DNA of 64,000 nt from Pseudomonas sp. DY-1 (GTDB taxonomy: Bacteria; Pseudomonadota; Gammaproteobacteria; Pseudomonadales; Pseudomonadaceae). The notes below the pieces were generated by a model, which did no database searches, was not told the DNA's origin, and worked only from the letters and a program-made list of their open reading frames with translations. Every line of letters starts with the position of its first letter. Position 1 is the stretch's first letter. A program made the translations under genes and the position numbers. Positions 26,821 to 37,380 of this stretch are shown here, piece after piece. The stretch is taken from assembly GCF_003626975.1 (NCBI RefSeq), contig NZ_CP032616.1, forward strand, positions 1,302,001-1,366,000, written 5' to 3'.

Positions 26821-27438
26821 TCAGGCACCGCCGCGATCATCGCCGACGTCATGGTCAGGCCCATCGTCTGCGCCTTGGCCCACGCCATGTGCTTCGCCCA
26901 GATCGTGATCGGGACCGTCATCCGCCCCCCGTCCCACACCGTGCGCTTCGCCGACATCGTGATCAGCACCATCGTCGGCACCATGGCCTACGCCATGTGC
27001 TTCGCCAACATCGTGATTCGCACCATGGTCGTTGCCACGACCGCTGTGCGCACTGCCCGGTCCACTGTTGCCACCCTGACCACCGGCGTCGCCGTCGCCG
27101 CTGTGACCTGACCCGCTGTGACCACCGCCATCCCCGCCGTGGCCACTCCCACCACTTCCACCACCGCCGCCATGACCACCACCGCCGCCGCCATGACCAC
27201 CACCGCCACCGCCGTGACCACCACCGCCACCGCCATGACCACCACCGCCACCGCCATGACCACCACCACCGCCGCCACTGCCACCGCCACCGCCACCACT
27301 GCCACCGCCACCACCGCCAGTTCCTCCATCTTTTGCATAAGCGCTGGAGAAGCCGCCGATGTAGTCAGGGACTAGAACGGTCGAAGCCGATAGAACGCCG
27401 CCAATGGCGAGCGCCAGCAAACACTTCTTGAGCAGCAT
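26821..27438 (-). CDS. Secreted glycine/histidine-rich repeat protein
   Basis: A 205-aa protein with a signal peptide (MLLKKCLLALAIGGVLSAST). The mature part has a run of GGGGGGS/GGGGGGH units (about residues 38-95), then Ser/His/Gly-rich sequence, then about three and a half copies of an 18-residue acidic repeat around GEAHGVGxGADDG (residues 145-205). Repeats are visible in the DNA (54-bp units). It is low-complexity, probably extracellular or wall-associated, with many His and Asp that could bind metals; function unknown. It lies 200 bp upstream of the DUF6502-DUF5666 pair on the same strand. Confidence 0.75.
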   Translation of the reverse strand: MLLKKCLLALAIGGVLSASTVLVPDYIGGFSSAYAKDGGTGGGGGGSGGGGGGSGGGGGGHGGGGGGHGGGGGGHGGGGGGHGGGGGGHGGGGGSGGSGHGGDGGGHSGSGHSGDGDAGGQGGNSGPGSAHSGRGNDHGANHDVGEAHGVGHGADDGADHDVGEAHGVGRGADDGPDHDLGEAHGVGQGADDGPDHDVGDDRGGA

Positions 27439-27860
27439 GATGAACCTCCGAACGGAGTTGCGTAGTCATCTCCCTATCGAACGCAAGAAATGGAAATTGG
27501 GTTACCGCTTCCTTAGAGCCACTGACCAACCAGCTCGACCTCCGCATACGACCTTGTAGTCAATTTCAGAATTCGCATGAAGCGTGTCAGCCGGTTTGTA
27601 TTTTGTTGTGGGATTTTTTCCCACACCTTGAGGCTAGTCCCGGTCGCCCGAGTGTCAACGACCGATCATCCGGAGTTCTGCTCATTGTCAAGGGCTGCAT
27701 TTGTAGGAGCGAGCTTGCTCGCGAAACTCCCGAGCCTGCCCATTCGCAAGCAAGCTCGCTCCTACATATTCGGTCTGCGCAGAATCCATGCTTCCAGACT
27801 GCGCTAGCGGCCAGGCCCGCCATACTTGGCAGCAACGCCCTCCTCGCCTGGAAGCCGGAC
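27439..27860. other. 422-bp intergenic region carrying a REP pair
   Basis: Upstream half: presumptive promoter of the Gly-rich protein gene, AT-richer, with no recognised box. The lower half holds an inverted REP pair (listed separately). No credible coding frame. Confidence 0.5.
27703..27765. repeat. REPIN-type inverted repeat
   Basis: GTAGGAGCGAGCTTGCTCGC and its complement at the other end (GCAAGCTCGCTCCTAC) flank a 20-bp centre. The same arrangement occurs at 49397-49460 in this window. These are Pseudomonas REP doublets, mobilised in trans by RAYT transposases. Confidence 0.88.
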
Positions 27861-28568
27861 ATGAAGCCTCGGTCCCTCATCAAGTTCGTTCTGGTCGTTG
27901 CCGTGTGTGTCTACGCGGCGGTCTTTTTCGCCTATTGGGCGGCGTTCAAGGGGCTGCCCCTTTCACAGCACCAGGACATCTGGGGGTAATTCGGCGGCTA
28001 CATCGGCGGTCTGCTGACTCCAGCGCTGTCCTTCCTGGCACTGATCGCCCTGCTCTTCACCATCGTGCAGAACCAGACGGAGCGGGAGGGAACCCGCAAG
28101 GAAGCCGCTCGCAGTGCAAGCGCCTTGGCGCAGCAGGTCGAACACTTCGAGCGCAAGGAAAAGGTGGATGAGCTGGTACGGCTGTCAGAGCAGCTGCATG
28201 GGGACATTGGCAAAGTGATGTCGATCGAACTCACGGTGACCGTGCCCAAGGCGGGCGCTATAGAGCCTGTCGCAATCACTGAGAGCATCGGTCACCTGCT
28301 CTCGGGCCGTTCGACGAATGAGCTGCTGTTCATCCCCATGGTCATGCAGCAGGGCAGCTTCAGCCATTACTTCCATCTGATGGCGGGCTGGATAGATGCG
28401 CCGACCGAGTACATGCAGCAGTACACGAGTCTGACCCGCAGCAAAATCCTGCCGCGGTTCTATGCATTGAGATACACACCCTCGGCGCGATTCCTGGAGG
28501 GCTTTCATTACGTCCATGGCAGCGTGGTCGAATACCTGGAGAGCACCCTGCCGGAGAACGCCCGCTGA
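27861..28568 (+). pseudogene. Membrane-anchored protein gene interrupted by a stop codon
   Basis: Frame 1 starts MKPRSLIKFVLVVAVCVYAAVFFAYW and reads to DIWG, then TAA (27987-27989). The same frame continues FGGYIGGLLTPALSFLALIALLFTIVQNQTERE, a coiled coil, and a 160-residue cytoplasmic domain to LPENAR. The WGxFGGYIGG...LLFTIVQNQ architecture (two transmembrane helices, then a helix) resembles the putative AbiC-type phage abortive infection membrane proteins. A single G-to-T change of GAA would create this stop. Either an inactivated gene or a sequencing error; function unproven. Confidence 0.65.
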
Positions 28569-28590
28569 AGTAATGTGCCCCTGAAATGCC

Positions 28591-28623
28591 ACGCCGCCGA
28601 CAGGGATGCCCTGTCGGCGGCGT
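28591..28623. terminator. Strong hairpin between two converging genes
   Basis: A perfect 15-bp stem (arms 28591-28605 and 28609-28623, ACGCCGCCGACAGGG and complement) with a 3-base loop, lying between the interrupted membrane-protein gene and katG. No T run; it probably blocks or stabilises transcripts from both sides. Confidence 0.6.
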
Positions 28624-28667
28624 GGGTCAGGGAAGTGACGAGGCAGGCCTGTAAGGACCTGCCTTAC

Positions 28668-31207
<2,540 letters not shown>

Positions 31208-32554
31208 TCAGTCGATCTGGTACTTCTCCCGCACCAGATGGCCGATGCCCATCCGGTCGAGCACGTCCATCGGGCACAGCAAGGTCACGCGAACCGTACC
31301 GGGCAAGCGACTGATCTCGATGGAGCCGGTAATGGTGGCGCGATTGAGCACCTCGTCGTAGGGCAACCCGGTGGCCGCTGCGGCGCGCTCCAAGCCGTTT
31401 TCGGTGGCGGCGTTCAGGTTCTTGCCACTGCCGATGAAGGTAATCGGGCCGTTGCGTTCGACTTCGTGCTGACCCCAACGCGCACCCAGATCCTGGACCT
31501 TGCGGCGCTGCTCGGCGGTCATCGGCCGAGCCATGGGTGGCAAGTCATCGAGGTTCTGCAGGAGAATCGGGCCTTCCAGCGTCAGGTTCTTGATCACCTC
31601 AACCGTCAGCTCGGTTTCCCCTGATACGTCCGTCGCGTGTCCGGCGATCTCGCCATTACCTTGCTGGGCATGCATGTCGCCCATGTAGACGCCGGCCCCC
31701 GGCACCTTTACCGGGCAGATCAGGATGCAGCCCTCGCGCACTGAATTGGTGTCCATGTGGCCATCGGTCTTGGCCGCATGCAGTTCTTCTTCGCTCAGGC
31801 CGTAACGATGAGGCGCCCCGACCAGGTACTGGCCGAAATCGGCGCAGTTGTGCGAGTCGGGAATGTCACGGGACGGCGTGGTGCCGATGTTTCCAAGGAA
31901 CGGCCGCATGTGGGCCGCCACGCCGGGCATGTCAGCGCGGGCCAGCGAGAGGATCGAATGCTGCTCGGCGAGCGCCGGCAAGGCGGACATCTGCGAGGCA
32001 TCGCCGGCCAGGCCGTTGGCCACCTCCTGGTTGACGGTCAGGCTGACCTGGTTCTCCTGGTCCAACACGATCACGTAGCCGTGGCCGAAGCGGAAGGCGC
32101 TGACCTCCGCACCGCAGTTATTGCAGCGGATCGCGTCCTCTCCTATGCCTTCGACATGGCTGGCCGGATGTTCGGTGCCGCACTTCGCGCAGAATTTCGA
32201 GACGAAGGGGTCGCCGTGGTAGCGGCCCTCGACGAACTTCATCACCCCGGACGAGGTGGCCAGCGAAGTCACCCGCATCCGGATGATCTTCAGCGCCACT
32301 GCATCGCCCACTTCGGCCCCCTCGATCGCAACGGGTTGCGTCACTTCATGGCCGCCCTGGAATGCCGGGGTGATCATAGGTCCCCAACAGCCTGGAGGCG
32401 TGCCGGTGATCAGGGTGCCGCCATTCGCCAGTGGCCCCAGCATGGGCAGGCTGGGCCCGACGATGCCGTTGGTGTAGGTGCGGACATTGAGTCGGTCGAC
32501 GGCCGGCTGGTTGGATTTCGTATCAGGCAGGCTTCTGGTCATTGGGTACCCCAT
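31208..32554 (-). CDS. Acetamidase/formamidase family protein with zinc ribbon
   Basis: A 448-aa protein of the FmdA_AmdA family, with the motifs GGTLITGTPPGCWGP, EVGDAVALKIIRMRV, GDMHAQQGNGEIAG and a C-terminal CPMDVLDRMG. An insertion holds C122xxC125 and C144xxC147 (FCAKCGTEHP...IRCNNCGAE), a zinc-ribbon-like knuckle absent from classical acetamidases. It probably hydrolyses a short-chain amide in the cytoplasm. An ATG five codons in (32542) is an alternative start. Confidence 0.87.
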   Translation of the reverse strand: MGYPMTRSLPDTKSNQPAVDRLNVRTYTNGIVGPSLPMLGPLANGGTLITGTPPGCWGPMITPAFQGGHEVTQPVAIEGAEVGDAVALKIIRMRVTSLATSSGVMKFVEGRYHGDPFVSKFCAKCGTEHPASHVEGIGEDAIRCNNCGAEVSAFRFGHGYVIVLDQENQVSLTVNQEVANGLAGDASQMSALPALAEQHSILSLARADMPGVAAHMRPFLGNIGTTPSRDIPDSHNCADFGQYLVGAPHRYGLSEEELHAAKTDGHMDTNSVREGCILICPVKVPGAGVYMGDMHAQQGNGEIAGHATDVSGETELTVEVIKNLTLEGPILLQNLDDLPPMARPMTAEQRRKVQDLGARWGQHEVERNGPITFIGSGKNLNAATENGLERAAAATGLPYDEVLNRATITGSIEISRLPGTVRVTLLCPMDVLDRMGIGHLVREKYQID

Positions 32555-32860
32555 CGATGGTAATCAGCGTAGGTCCGGTGCCTCGTCAATCAGCAAGACG
32601 TTGGTGCGCCCGGGAACGATGAGTAGATCGCGCATCTGTGTCGGGGATGTATTGAACGGACCAGGGAATGACATGCGGATGTAACGCCGCGGCATCCATA
32701 CACAGGCAGATACACAGGCCTGGGGCCACAGGGGAAACGCCACGACCACTAGGCCGGAAGTTCCCGGTCGGAGGTGCTGGCGGACTAGTCTTATCCCCGT
32801 CCGACCAGCTCGAACGTGATTGAAAAGCAGTCCCCAGCACACTTCGCGGAGGGCTCCATC

Positions 32861-33277
32861 ATGACCAAGATCGAAAAAGTCCTGTACACGGCCAAGGTCC
32901 ACACCACCGGTGGGCGCGACGGTGCATCCGTCAGCTCCGACAAGCGCCTGGACATCAAGCACTCTTCCCCTGGCGGCCCCGGAAATGGCACCAACCCGGA
33001 GCAATTGTTCGCCGCAGGCTGGTCGGCCTGCTTCATCGGAGCCATTGGCGTGGTGGCCAGCAGAATGAAGGTCGCCGTCCCGAAAGATGTGGCCGTCGAT
33101 GCAGAAGTCGACCTTGGCACCGCCGGCAATGACTACTTCATCCAGGCGCGACTGAATGTCAGCCTGCCCGGAATGGATCGCGAGACCGCTCAGGCCGTGG
33201 TCGACGCCGCTCACCAGACATGCCCCTACTCCAAGGCCACGCGAGGCAACATACACGCCGAGGTCAAACTGGTCTGA
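32861..33277 (+). CDS. Ohr/OsmC-type organic hydroperoxide resistance protein
   Basis: A 138-aa protein of Ohr type: GWSACFIGAI holds the peroxidatic Cys57 and QTCPYSKATRGN the resolving Cys121, with the conserved Arg in TGGRDG. It reduces organic hydroperoxides with lipoylated proteins as donor. The ATG at 32861 follows GCGGAGGGCTCC and is preferred to a longer frame. A second member occurs at 43537-43959. No OhrR gene is adjacent. Confidence 0.92.
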   Translation: MTKIEKVLYTAKVHTTGGRDGASVSSDKRLDIKHSSPGGPGNGTNPEQLFAAGWSACFIGAIGVVASRMKVAVPKDVAVDAEVDLGTAGNDYFIQARLNVSLPGMDRETAQAVVDAAHQTCPYSKATRGNIHAEVKLV

Positions 33278-33287
33278 ACTCGCTTGC

Positions 33288-33311
33288 GCGCCCCTCCGGG
33301 AGGCGGGGCGC
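33288..33311. terminator. Hairpin between converging Ohr and LysR genes
   Basis: GCGCCCCTCC pairs with GGAGGCGGGGCGC-type sequence just after the ohr stop and before the LysR stop. GC-rich stem, no T run. Confidence 0.45.
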
Positions 33312-33316
33312 CCTGC

Positions 33317-34237
33317 TCACACCTTCCACTCCCGCTTGCACTCCATCAGGAAATCGACGAAGGCACGCAGACGCAGCGGTACATGCCTCCCATGGGGGTA
33401 CAACAAGGTGTAGGGGCGGGAGCGTCCACCAAACTCCTGGAGCACCTCTACCAGCGAGCCCTCCTCCAGATCCTGTTCGACGATGAAGCGATAGGTCTGG
33501 AACAACCCGGCGCCGTGCCTGGCCAGGGTCACCCCGCCCAGCACGTCATCCGAGCAACAGTAATTGCCGCTGGCGAAGATCTCCCGCTCCTTCCCGTTCT
33601 CGGTAAACAGCCAGGAGATACGCCGCCCGCTACTCGGCAGTTCGAACTGAATGCAGTCATGCTGTTGGAGATCATCCAGGCTGGTAGGGGTTCCCACGCG
33701 GGCGAGATATTCCGGTGTAGCGATCACGACCAGTCGGGAATCTTCGAGATGTCGGGCGATCAACGTCGAGTCTGGCTGGGCGCGCACGCGGATCGCCAGG
33801 TCGTAGCCTTCCGCGACGAAATCGATATTGCGGTTGCTCAAGTGGATGTCGATCGTCACGCCGGGATGACGTTCGCGAAAGCGCGACAACAGCGGAAGGA
33901 TGCGGTAGTGGCCATAAGTGGTGGGAATGCTGATGCGAAGTTCGCCGGTGGGCTCGAGCTGCTTGCCCATCACCTCGCGCTCGGCCTCAACCAGCTGGGT
34001 CAGGGCCTGCCGACACTGCTCGAAGTAGGTTCGACCGCTTTCCGTGAGACGGATGCTGCGCGTGGTGCGCACGAACAGACGCGTCCCCAGGCGCTCTTCG
34101 AGACGCGATATCGATCGGCTCACGGCGGCCGGAGTGACTCCCGCCGAGAGCGCCGCAGCCGTGAAACTCCCCGCCTCCGCGGCAAGACAAAAGAGCTCGA
34201 TACTGCCCAGCTGGATGTCATCGAAATGGCGTTTCAC
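33317..34237 (-). CDS. LysR family transcriptional regulator
   Basis: A 306-aa protein with an N-terminal LysR HTH (LFCLAAEAGSFTAAALSAGVTPAAVSRSISRLEERLGTRLF) and a substrate-binding domain (residues 92-300). It has the CrgA/PA-type features of the subgroup (QHDCIQFELPSSGR). It is divergent from the tautomerase gene, 175 bp away, and probably regulates it. Confidence 0.93.
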   Translation of the reverse strand: MKRHFDDIQLGSIELFCLAAEAGSFTAAALSAGVTPAAVSRSISRLEERLGTRLFVRTTRSIRLTESGRTYFEQCRQALTQLVEAEREVMGKQLEPTGELRISIPTTYGHYRILPLLSRFRERHPGVTIDIHLSNRNIDFVAEGYDLAIRVRAQPDSTLIARHLEDSRLVVIATPEYLARVGTPTSLDDLQQHDCIQFELPSSGRRISWLFTENGKEREIFASGNYCCSDDVLGGVTLARHGAGLFQTYRFIVEQDLEEGSLVEVLQEFGGRSRPYTLLYPHGRHVPLRLRAFVDFLMECKREWKV

Positions 34238-34412
34238 GATTCATTACACCGCGTATCAAGTGAAGTATCCGAGCCTACATTTATCCGTCCAAGCGGCACA
34301 AATATAGTTCTGTCCATCAACCCCGCCGATGTGGAGCCAGGCCGATGAAAGCCGCTGTCTTCAACGTCCTGCTGCCTTGGTGTCACTGAAGCAAGCCTCA
34401 AAGGAGCTCAAC

Positions 34413-34619
34413 ATGCCATTCGTAAGCGTTCGTATCACCCGTGACGGCGTTACCCGGGAACAGAAGGCCCAGGTCATCGCCGAGATCACCGACACTCTGC
34501 AGCGCGTGCTTGGCAAGCGCCCGGACCTCACCCATATCGTCATTGAGGAAGTGGATACCGATAACTGGGGCTACGCCGGCATCACCACCACCGAGTACCG
34601 CAAGAATCAGCCTGGATGA
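34413..34619 (+). CDS. 4-oxalocrotonate tautomerase family protein
   Basis: A 68-aa protein, MPFVSVRITRDGVTREQKAQVI. After removal of Met, Pro1 is the catalytic base of the tautomerase family; VIEEVDTDNWGYAG contains the usual Glu/Trp region. The ATG at 34413 follows AAGGAG with good spacing. The enzyme probably isomerises a 2-hydroxy-dienoate or dehalogenates a small substrate; which one is undecided. It is divergent from the LysR gene and 94 bp ahead of the D-cysteine desulfhydrase gene. Confidence 0.88.
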   Translation: MPFVSVRITRDGVTREQKAQVIAEITDTLQRVLGKRPDLTHIVIEEVDTDNWGYAGITTTEYRKNQPG

Positions 34620-34713
34620 CCTTCCCGTTCCATCCCCACCCGGCATCCGCCGGGTGGGCATAAGTACCGTCGCCACACAGGCGGCGACATCCGACACGAA
34701 AGGAGCAGCCTGC

Positions 34714-35742
34714 ATGTCGAACGATCTCAGCAATCTGGATGCGGCCCTTGCACGCTATCCCAGGGTGGCGCTGCTGGAAGGCAAGACGCCTATCCAGCGT
34801 CTTTCACGCCTTAGCGCCCTTCCAGAGCTGAACGGCTGCAACCTCTATGTGAAGCGCGATGACCTGACCGGCCTGGGCGGCGGCGGCAACAAGCTGCGCA
34901 AGCTGGAGTTCCTGCTTGGCGAAGCACTGGCCGAGGGTGCCGACACCCTGGTTACCTGGGGCGGTCTGCAATCCAACCATGCACGCCTCACCGCGGCGGT
35001 CGCGGCCCGCCAGGGTCTCGCCTGCGAATTGATCCTGGTCCCGTCCGCCGTGCGTACGGATGACGATTTCCGCCACAGCGGCAACCTCATCCTCGATGGA
35101 TTGTTCGGTGCGAACATCCACCGTCTGCCAGATGGCGCCAATCCCGACGTTTACGCCGCCGAGCTGCAGGACCGGCTCAGGCAGCAAGGACGTAACCCCT
35201 TCTTCATGCCTCTGGGCGGCTCCAGCCCCAGAGGCAGTCTGGGCTATGCAGCCTGTGCGCTCGAGATCCTTCGCCAGGCGATGGACCTTGGGCTTGAGTT
35301 TGGGCAAATCATCGTTCCAAACGGCAGCAGCGGCACCCACTCCGGGCTGCTGGCGGGCACCACACTGACGCGTACCTCCACGCTGGTTACCGGCTACACC
35401 GTGCTCGGCACTGCGGAACAAGCGCTCGCAGCGACCGTCGACAAGACCCGTCAGGTCCTGCAGCTCCTCGCTCCATCGGCAGAACTGGATGAAGGCTCAG
35501 TCCGGGTCGATGGCAGCCAGCGCGGCGATGCCTACGGCGCACCTACCGACGCGATGCTGGAAGCCACTCGACTCCTGGCCTCCCACGAAGGATTGCTGGT
35601 CGACCCGGTGTATGGCGGCAAGGCATTTGCCGGACTGCTGGCCTCGGTCCGCCGGGGCGATTTCCCGGCGGGCAGCAACCTGCTTTTCGTCATGACCGGC
35701 GGCCTGCCGGGAATCTTCGCCTACCGCTCGGCCTACGCGTGA
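34714..35742 (+). CDS. dcyD: D-cysteine desulfhydrase / ACC deaminase family
   Basis: A 342-aa PLP enzyme. LTGLGGGGNKLRKLEFL carries the PLP lysine (Lys60), WGGLQSNHARLTA is the ACC-deaminase family motif, and NGSSGTHSGLLAG the phosphate loop. The length and the GSSPRGSLGYAACALEI segment match D-cysteine desulfhydrase, which yields pyruvate, sulfide and ammonia. ACC deaminases differ in a few active-site residues that I cannot fully check, so an ACC deaminase activity is the main alternative. Confidence 0.88.
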   Translation: MSNDLSNLDAALARYPRVALLEGKTPIQRLSRLSALPELNGCNLYVKRDDLTGLGGGGNKLRKLEFLLGEALAEGADTLVTWGGLQSNHARLTAAVAARQGLACELILVPSAVRTDDDFRHSGNLILDGLFGANIHRLPDGANPDVYAAELQDRLRQQGRNPFFMPLGGSSPRGSLGYAACALEILRQAMDLGLEFGQIIVPNGSSGTHSGLLAGTTLTRTSTLVTGYTVLGTAEQALAATVDKTRQVLQLLAPSAELDEGSVRVDGSQRGDAYGAPTDAMLEATRLLASHEGLLVDPVYGGKAFAGLLASVRRGDFPAGSNLLFVMTGGLPGIFAYRSAYA

Positions 35743-35874
35743 TCGATTGCGGCCGGGGAAGCACCCCCGGTTTTCCTCCGGCTGCCCCCTCCCCGAGCGC
35801 AATGCTCGATACCATTCAGGCGAATCGGCACTCAGTCGTTTGGTGCTATCGGCGGCTACTCCCCCTGCCTGCCC

Positions 35875-36096
35875 TCAGCTCTGCGCGTGCAGAGCTGAGA
35901 CTTCCAGCGGTTCGCTTGTCGAGTCATCCCGGCCCGACTCCGGCAATGCCTTCCGGCTGCCGAGCGGAGTCAGTTGAAAACAGACGCCGCTCGAATTGCG
36001 GTGGTTTTCGGTAGCGGCGTTGGTGTGTACGGCTACGCCGGCCAGGGAAAAGGCTATGGAAGTCAGGAAGCTTTTCAGGGTTTTCATCGATTTCAT
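35875..36096 (-). CDS. Small secreted hypothetical protein (73 aa)
   Basis: MKSMKTLKSFLTSIAFSLAG is followed by VAVHTNAATE, a signal peptide probably cleaved after an AxA-type site near residue 29. The mature part is about 44 aa, with one Cys and no recognised domain (RNSSGVCFQLTPLGSRK). An internal ATG at 36087 is an alternative start. Small exported proteins of this kind are common in pseudomonads; the function is unknown. Confidence 0.6.
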   Translation of the reverse strand: MKSMKTLKSFLTSIAFSLAGVAVHTNAATENHRNSSGVCFQLTPLGSRKALPESGRDDSTSEPLEVSALHAQS

Positions 36097-36446
36097 CCCG
36101 CAAAGGTCATAGACATCAGGCATGACCACCTGCAAGGCCCTCGCCCGCGATAGTCGGGCCCAGTCTCGATGTTGCCGATACCCCGCGTGTGTCGCCTGAT
36201 GGTTGCTTTGCATCCTCATGTAGCCGCAAGGCGTCGGGATACAAGACCGTACAAATCGATCCGCTGATGTCATTCCCAGGTCGTGCCAAGCGCTCAATCA
36301 CACCAGATTGATTACATCAGGTATCAACTGAAACAAGGCGAAGCTGATTTATCAACTTAAAGCGCATGAATATAGTCCTCCTCACCAGCGGCGAACCTCC
36401 CGGATCCGCTGCAACAAGCCCCAACTATTTCTGCGAGGAACACACC
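36097..36446. other. 350-bp intergenic region
   Basis: Between the small secreted protein and the SDR gene, which are divergent. The stretch 36300-36365 is AT-rich with ATCA/TGAT words (GATTACATCAGGTATCAACT) and probably contains the SDR promoter. No further structure recognised. Confidence 0.5.
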
Positions 36447-37178
36447 ATGAGCAAGAAAACAGCAATCATCACCGGCGCATCCAGCGGCATCGGCCTGGGC
36501 CTGGCCAAGGCCTTCATCGACAACGGCTACAACGTCGTCGGTACTGCCCGTTCCATCGACCGCCTGCAGGAAGCCGCCGCCAGCCTGGGCAATCCGACCA
36601 GCTTCGTTGGTGTTGCCGGTGACGTTGCCGATCCGGCCACCGCCCGCAAGGCCTTCGCCGCGGCAATCGAAGCCTTCGGCAGCGTCGAAGTGCTGATCAA
36701 CAATGCCGGCTTCTTCCTCCCGAAACCCTTTGTCGACTACACCCCGGAAGACCTGGAAAGCCTGCTGGATACCAACCTCAAGGGTGTGGTCTACACCTCG
36801 CAGGTAGCCGCTGCGCACATGCAGCAACAAGGCGGCGGACACATCGTGAATATCTCCGCGGCAGTTGCCCTGCAGCCGAACATCAACGTACCAGCGGCGC
36901 TGCCGGTGTTGATCAAGGGTGGCGTCAACCAACTGACCCGTGCCCTGGCCCTGGAACTGTCACCGCACAACATCCAGGTGAACGCCGTGGCCCCCGGCAT
37001 CATCGATACCCCGATGCATGACCCGGCTGCCCGCGACTTCCTCAATAACCTGGCGCCTTCCGGTCGTGTCGGCACCGTTCAGGAAATCGCCGATGCCGTG
37101 CTCTACCTGGCCAAGGCCGATTTCACCACCGGCGTCGTGCTGGCCGTGGACGGCGGCATGAGCACTGGCAAGTGGTAA
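36447..37178 (+). CDS. SDR family oxidoreductase
   Basis: A 243-aa classical short-chain dehydrogenase: TGASSGIGLGLAKA (TGxxxGIG), NNAGFFLPKPF (NNAG), NISAAVALQP in the catalytic-Ser region and PGIIDTPMHDP (PG motif). At the YxxxK position the sequence reads PVLIKGGVNQL, so the usual Tyr is not evident: a Leu precedes the IK. That makes catalysis questionable and worth checking. The ATG at 36447 follows GCGAGGAACACACC. A terminator follows. Confidence 0.88.
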   Translation: MSKKTAIITGASSGIGLGLAKAFIDNGYNVVGTARSIDRLQEAAASLGNPTSFVGVAGDVADPATARKAFAAAIEAFGSVEVLINNAGFFLPKPFVDYTPEDLESLLDTNLKGVVYTSQVAAAHMQQQGGGHIVNISAAVALQPNINVPAALPVLIKGGVNQLTRALALELSPHNIQVNAVAPGIIDTPMHDPAARDFLNNLAPSGRVGTVQEIADAVLYLAKADFTTGVVLAVDGGMSTGKW

Positions 37179-37193
37179 TCGCTTGAAGGCATG

Positions 37194-37221
37194 AAAAAGG
37201 GAGGCTTCGGCCTCCCTTTTT
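37194..37221. terminator. Rho-independent terminator
   Basis: AAAAAGGGAGGC and GCCTCCCTTTTT pair around a TTCG tetraloop, 15 bp past the SDR stop. A/T flanks on both sides make it bidirectional. Confidence 0.92.
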
Positions 37222-37380
37222 CAATTGTGCGTGCTTGTTTGCTCTGGGGCGAATTGATTCGAAGGCAAAAAGCCATGCCCTTGGGGCGTGATCATGAGTC
37301 ACCAGGCTATGGCCTGGGACGACCTCGCGAATAGGGTGCGGCACGCATCGATGCCATGCCGACGATGGCAATTCCACGGT

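Noticed and set aside
26808..27431. His/Arg-rich 207-residue frame opposite the glycine-rich gene
   Set aside because: It is the complement of GGN/CAC repeats; the opposite strand has a signal peptide and better context.
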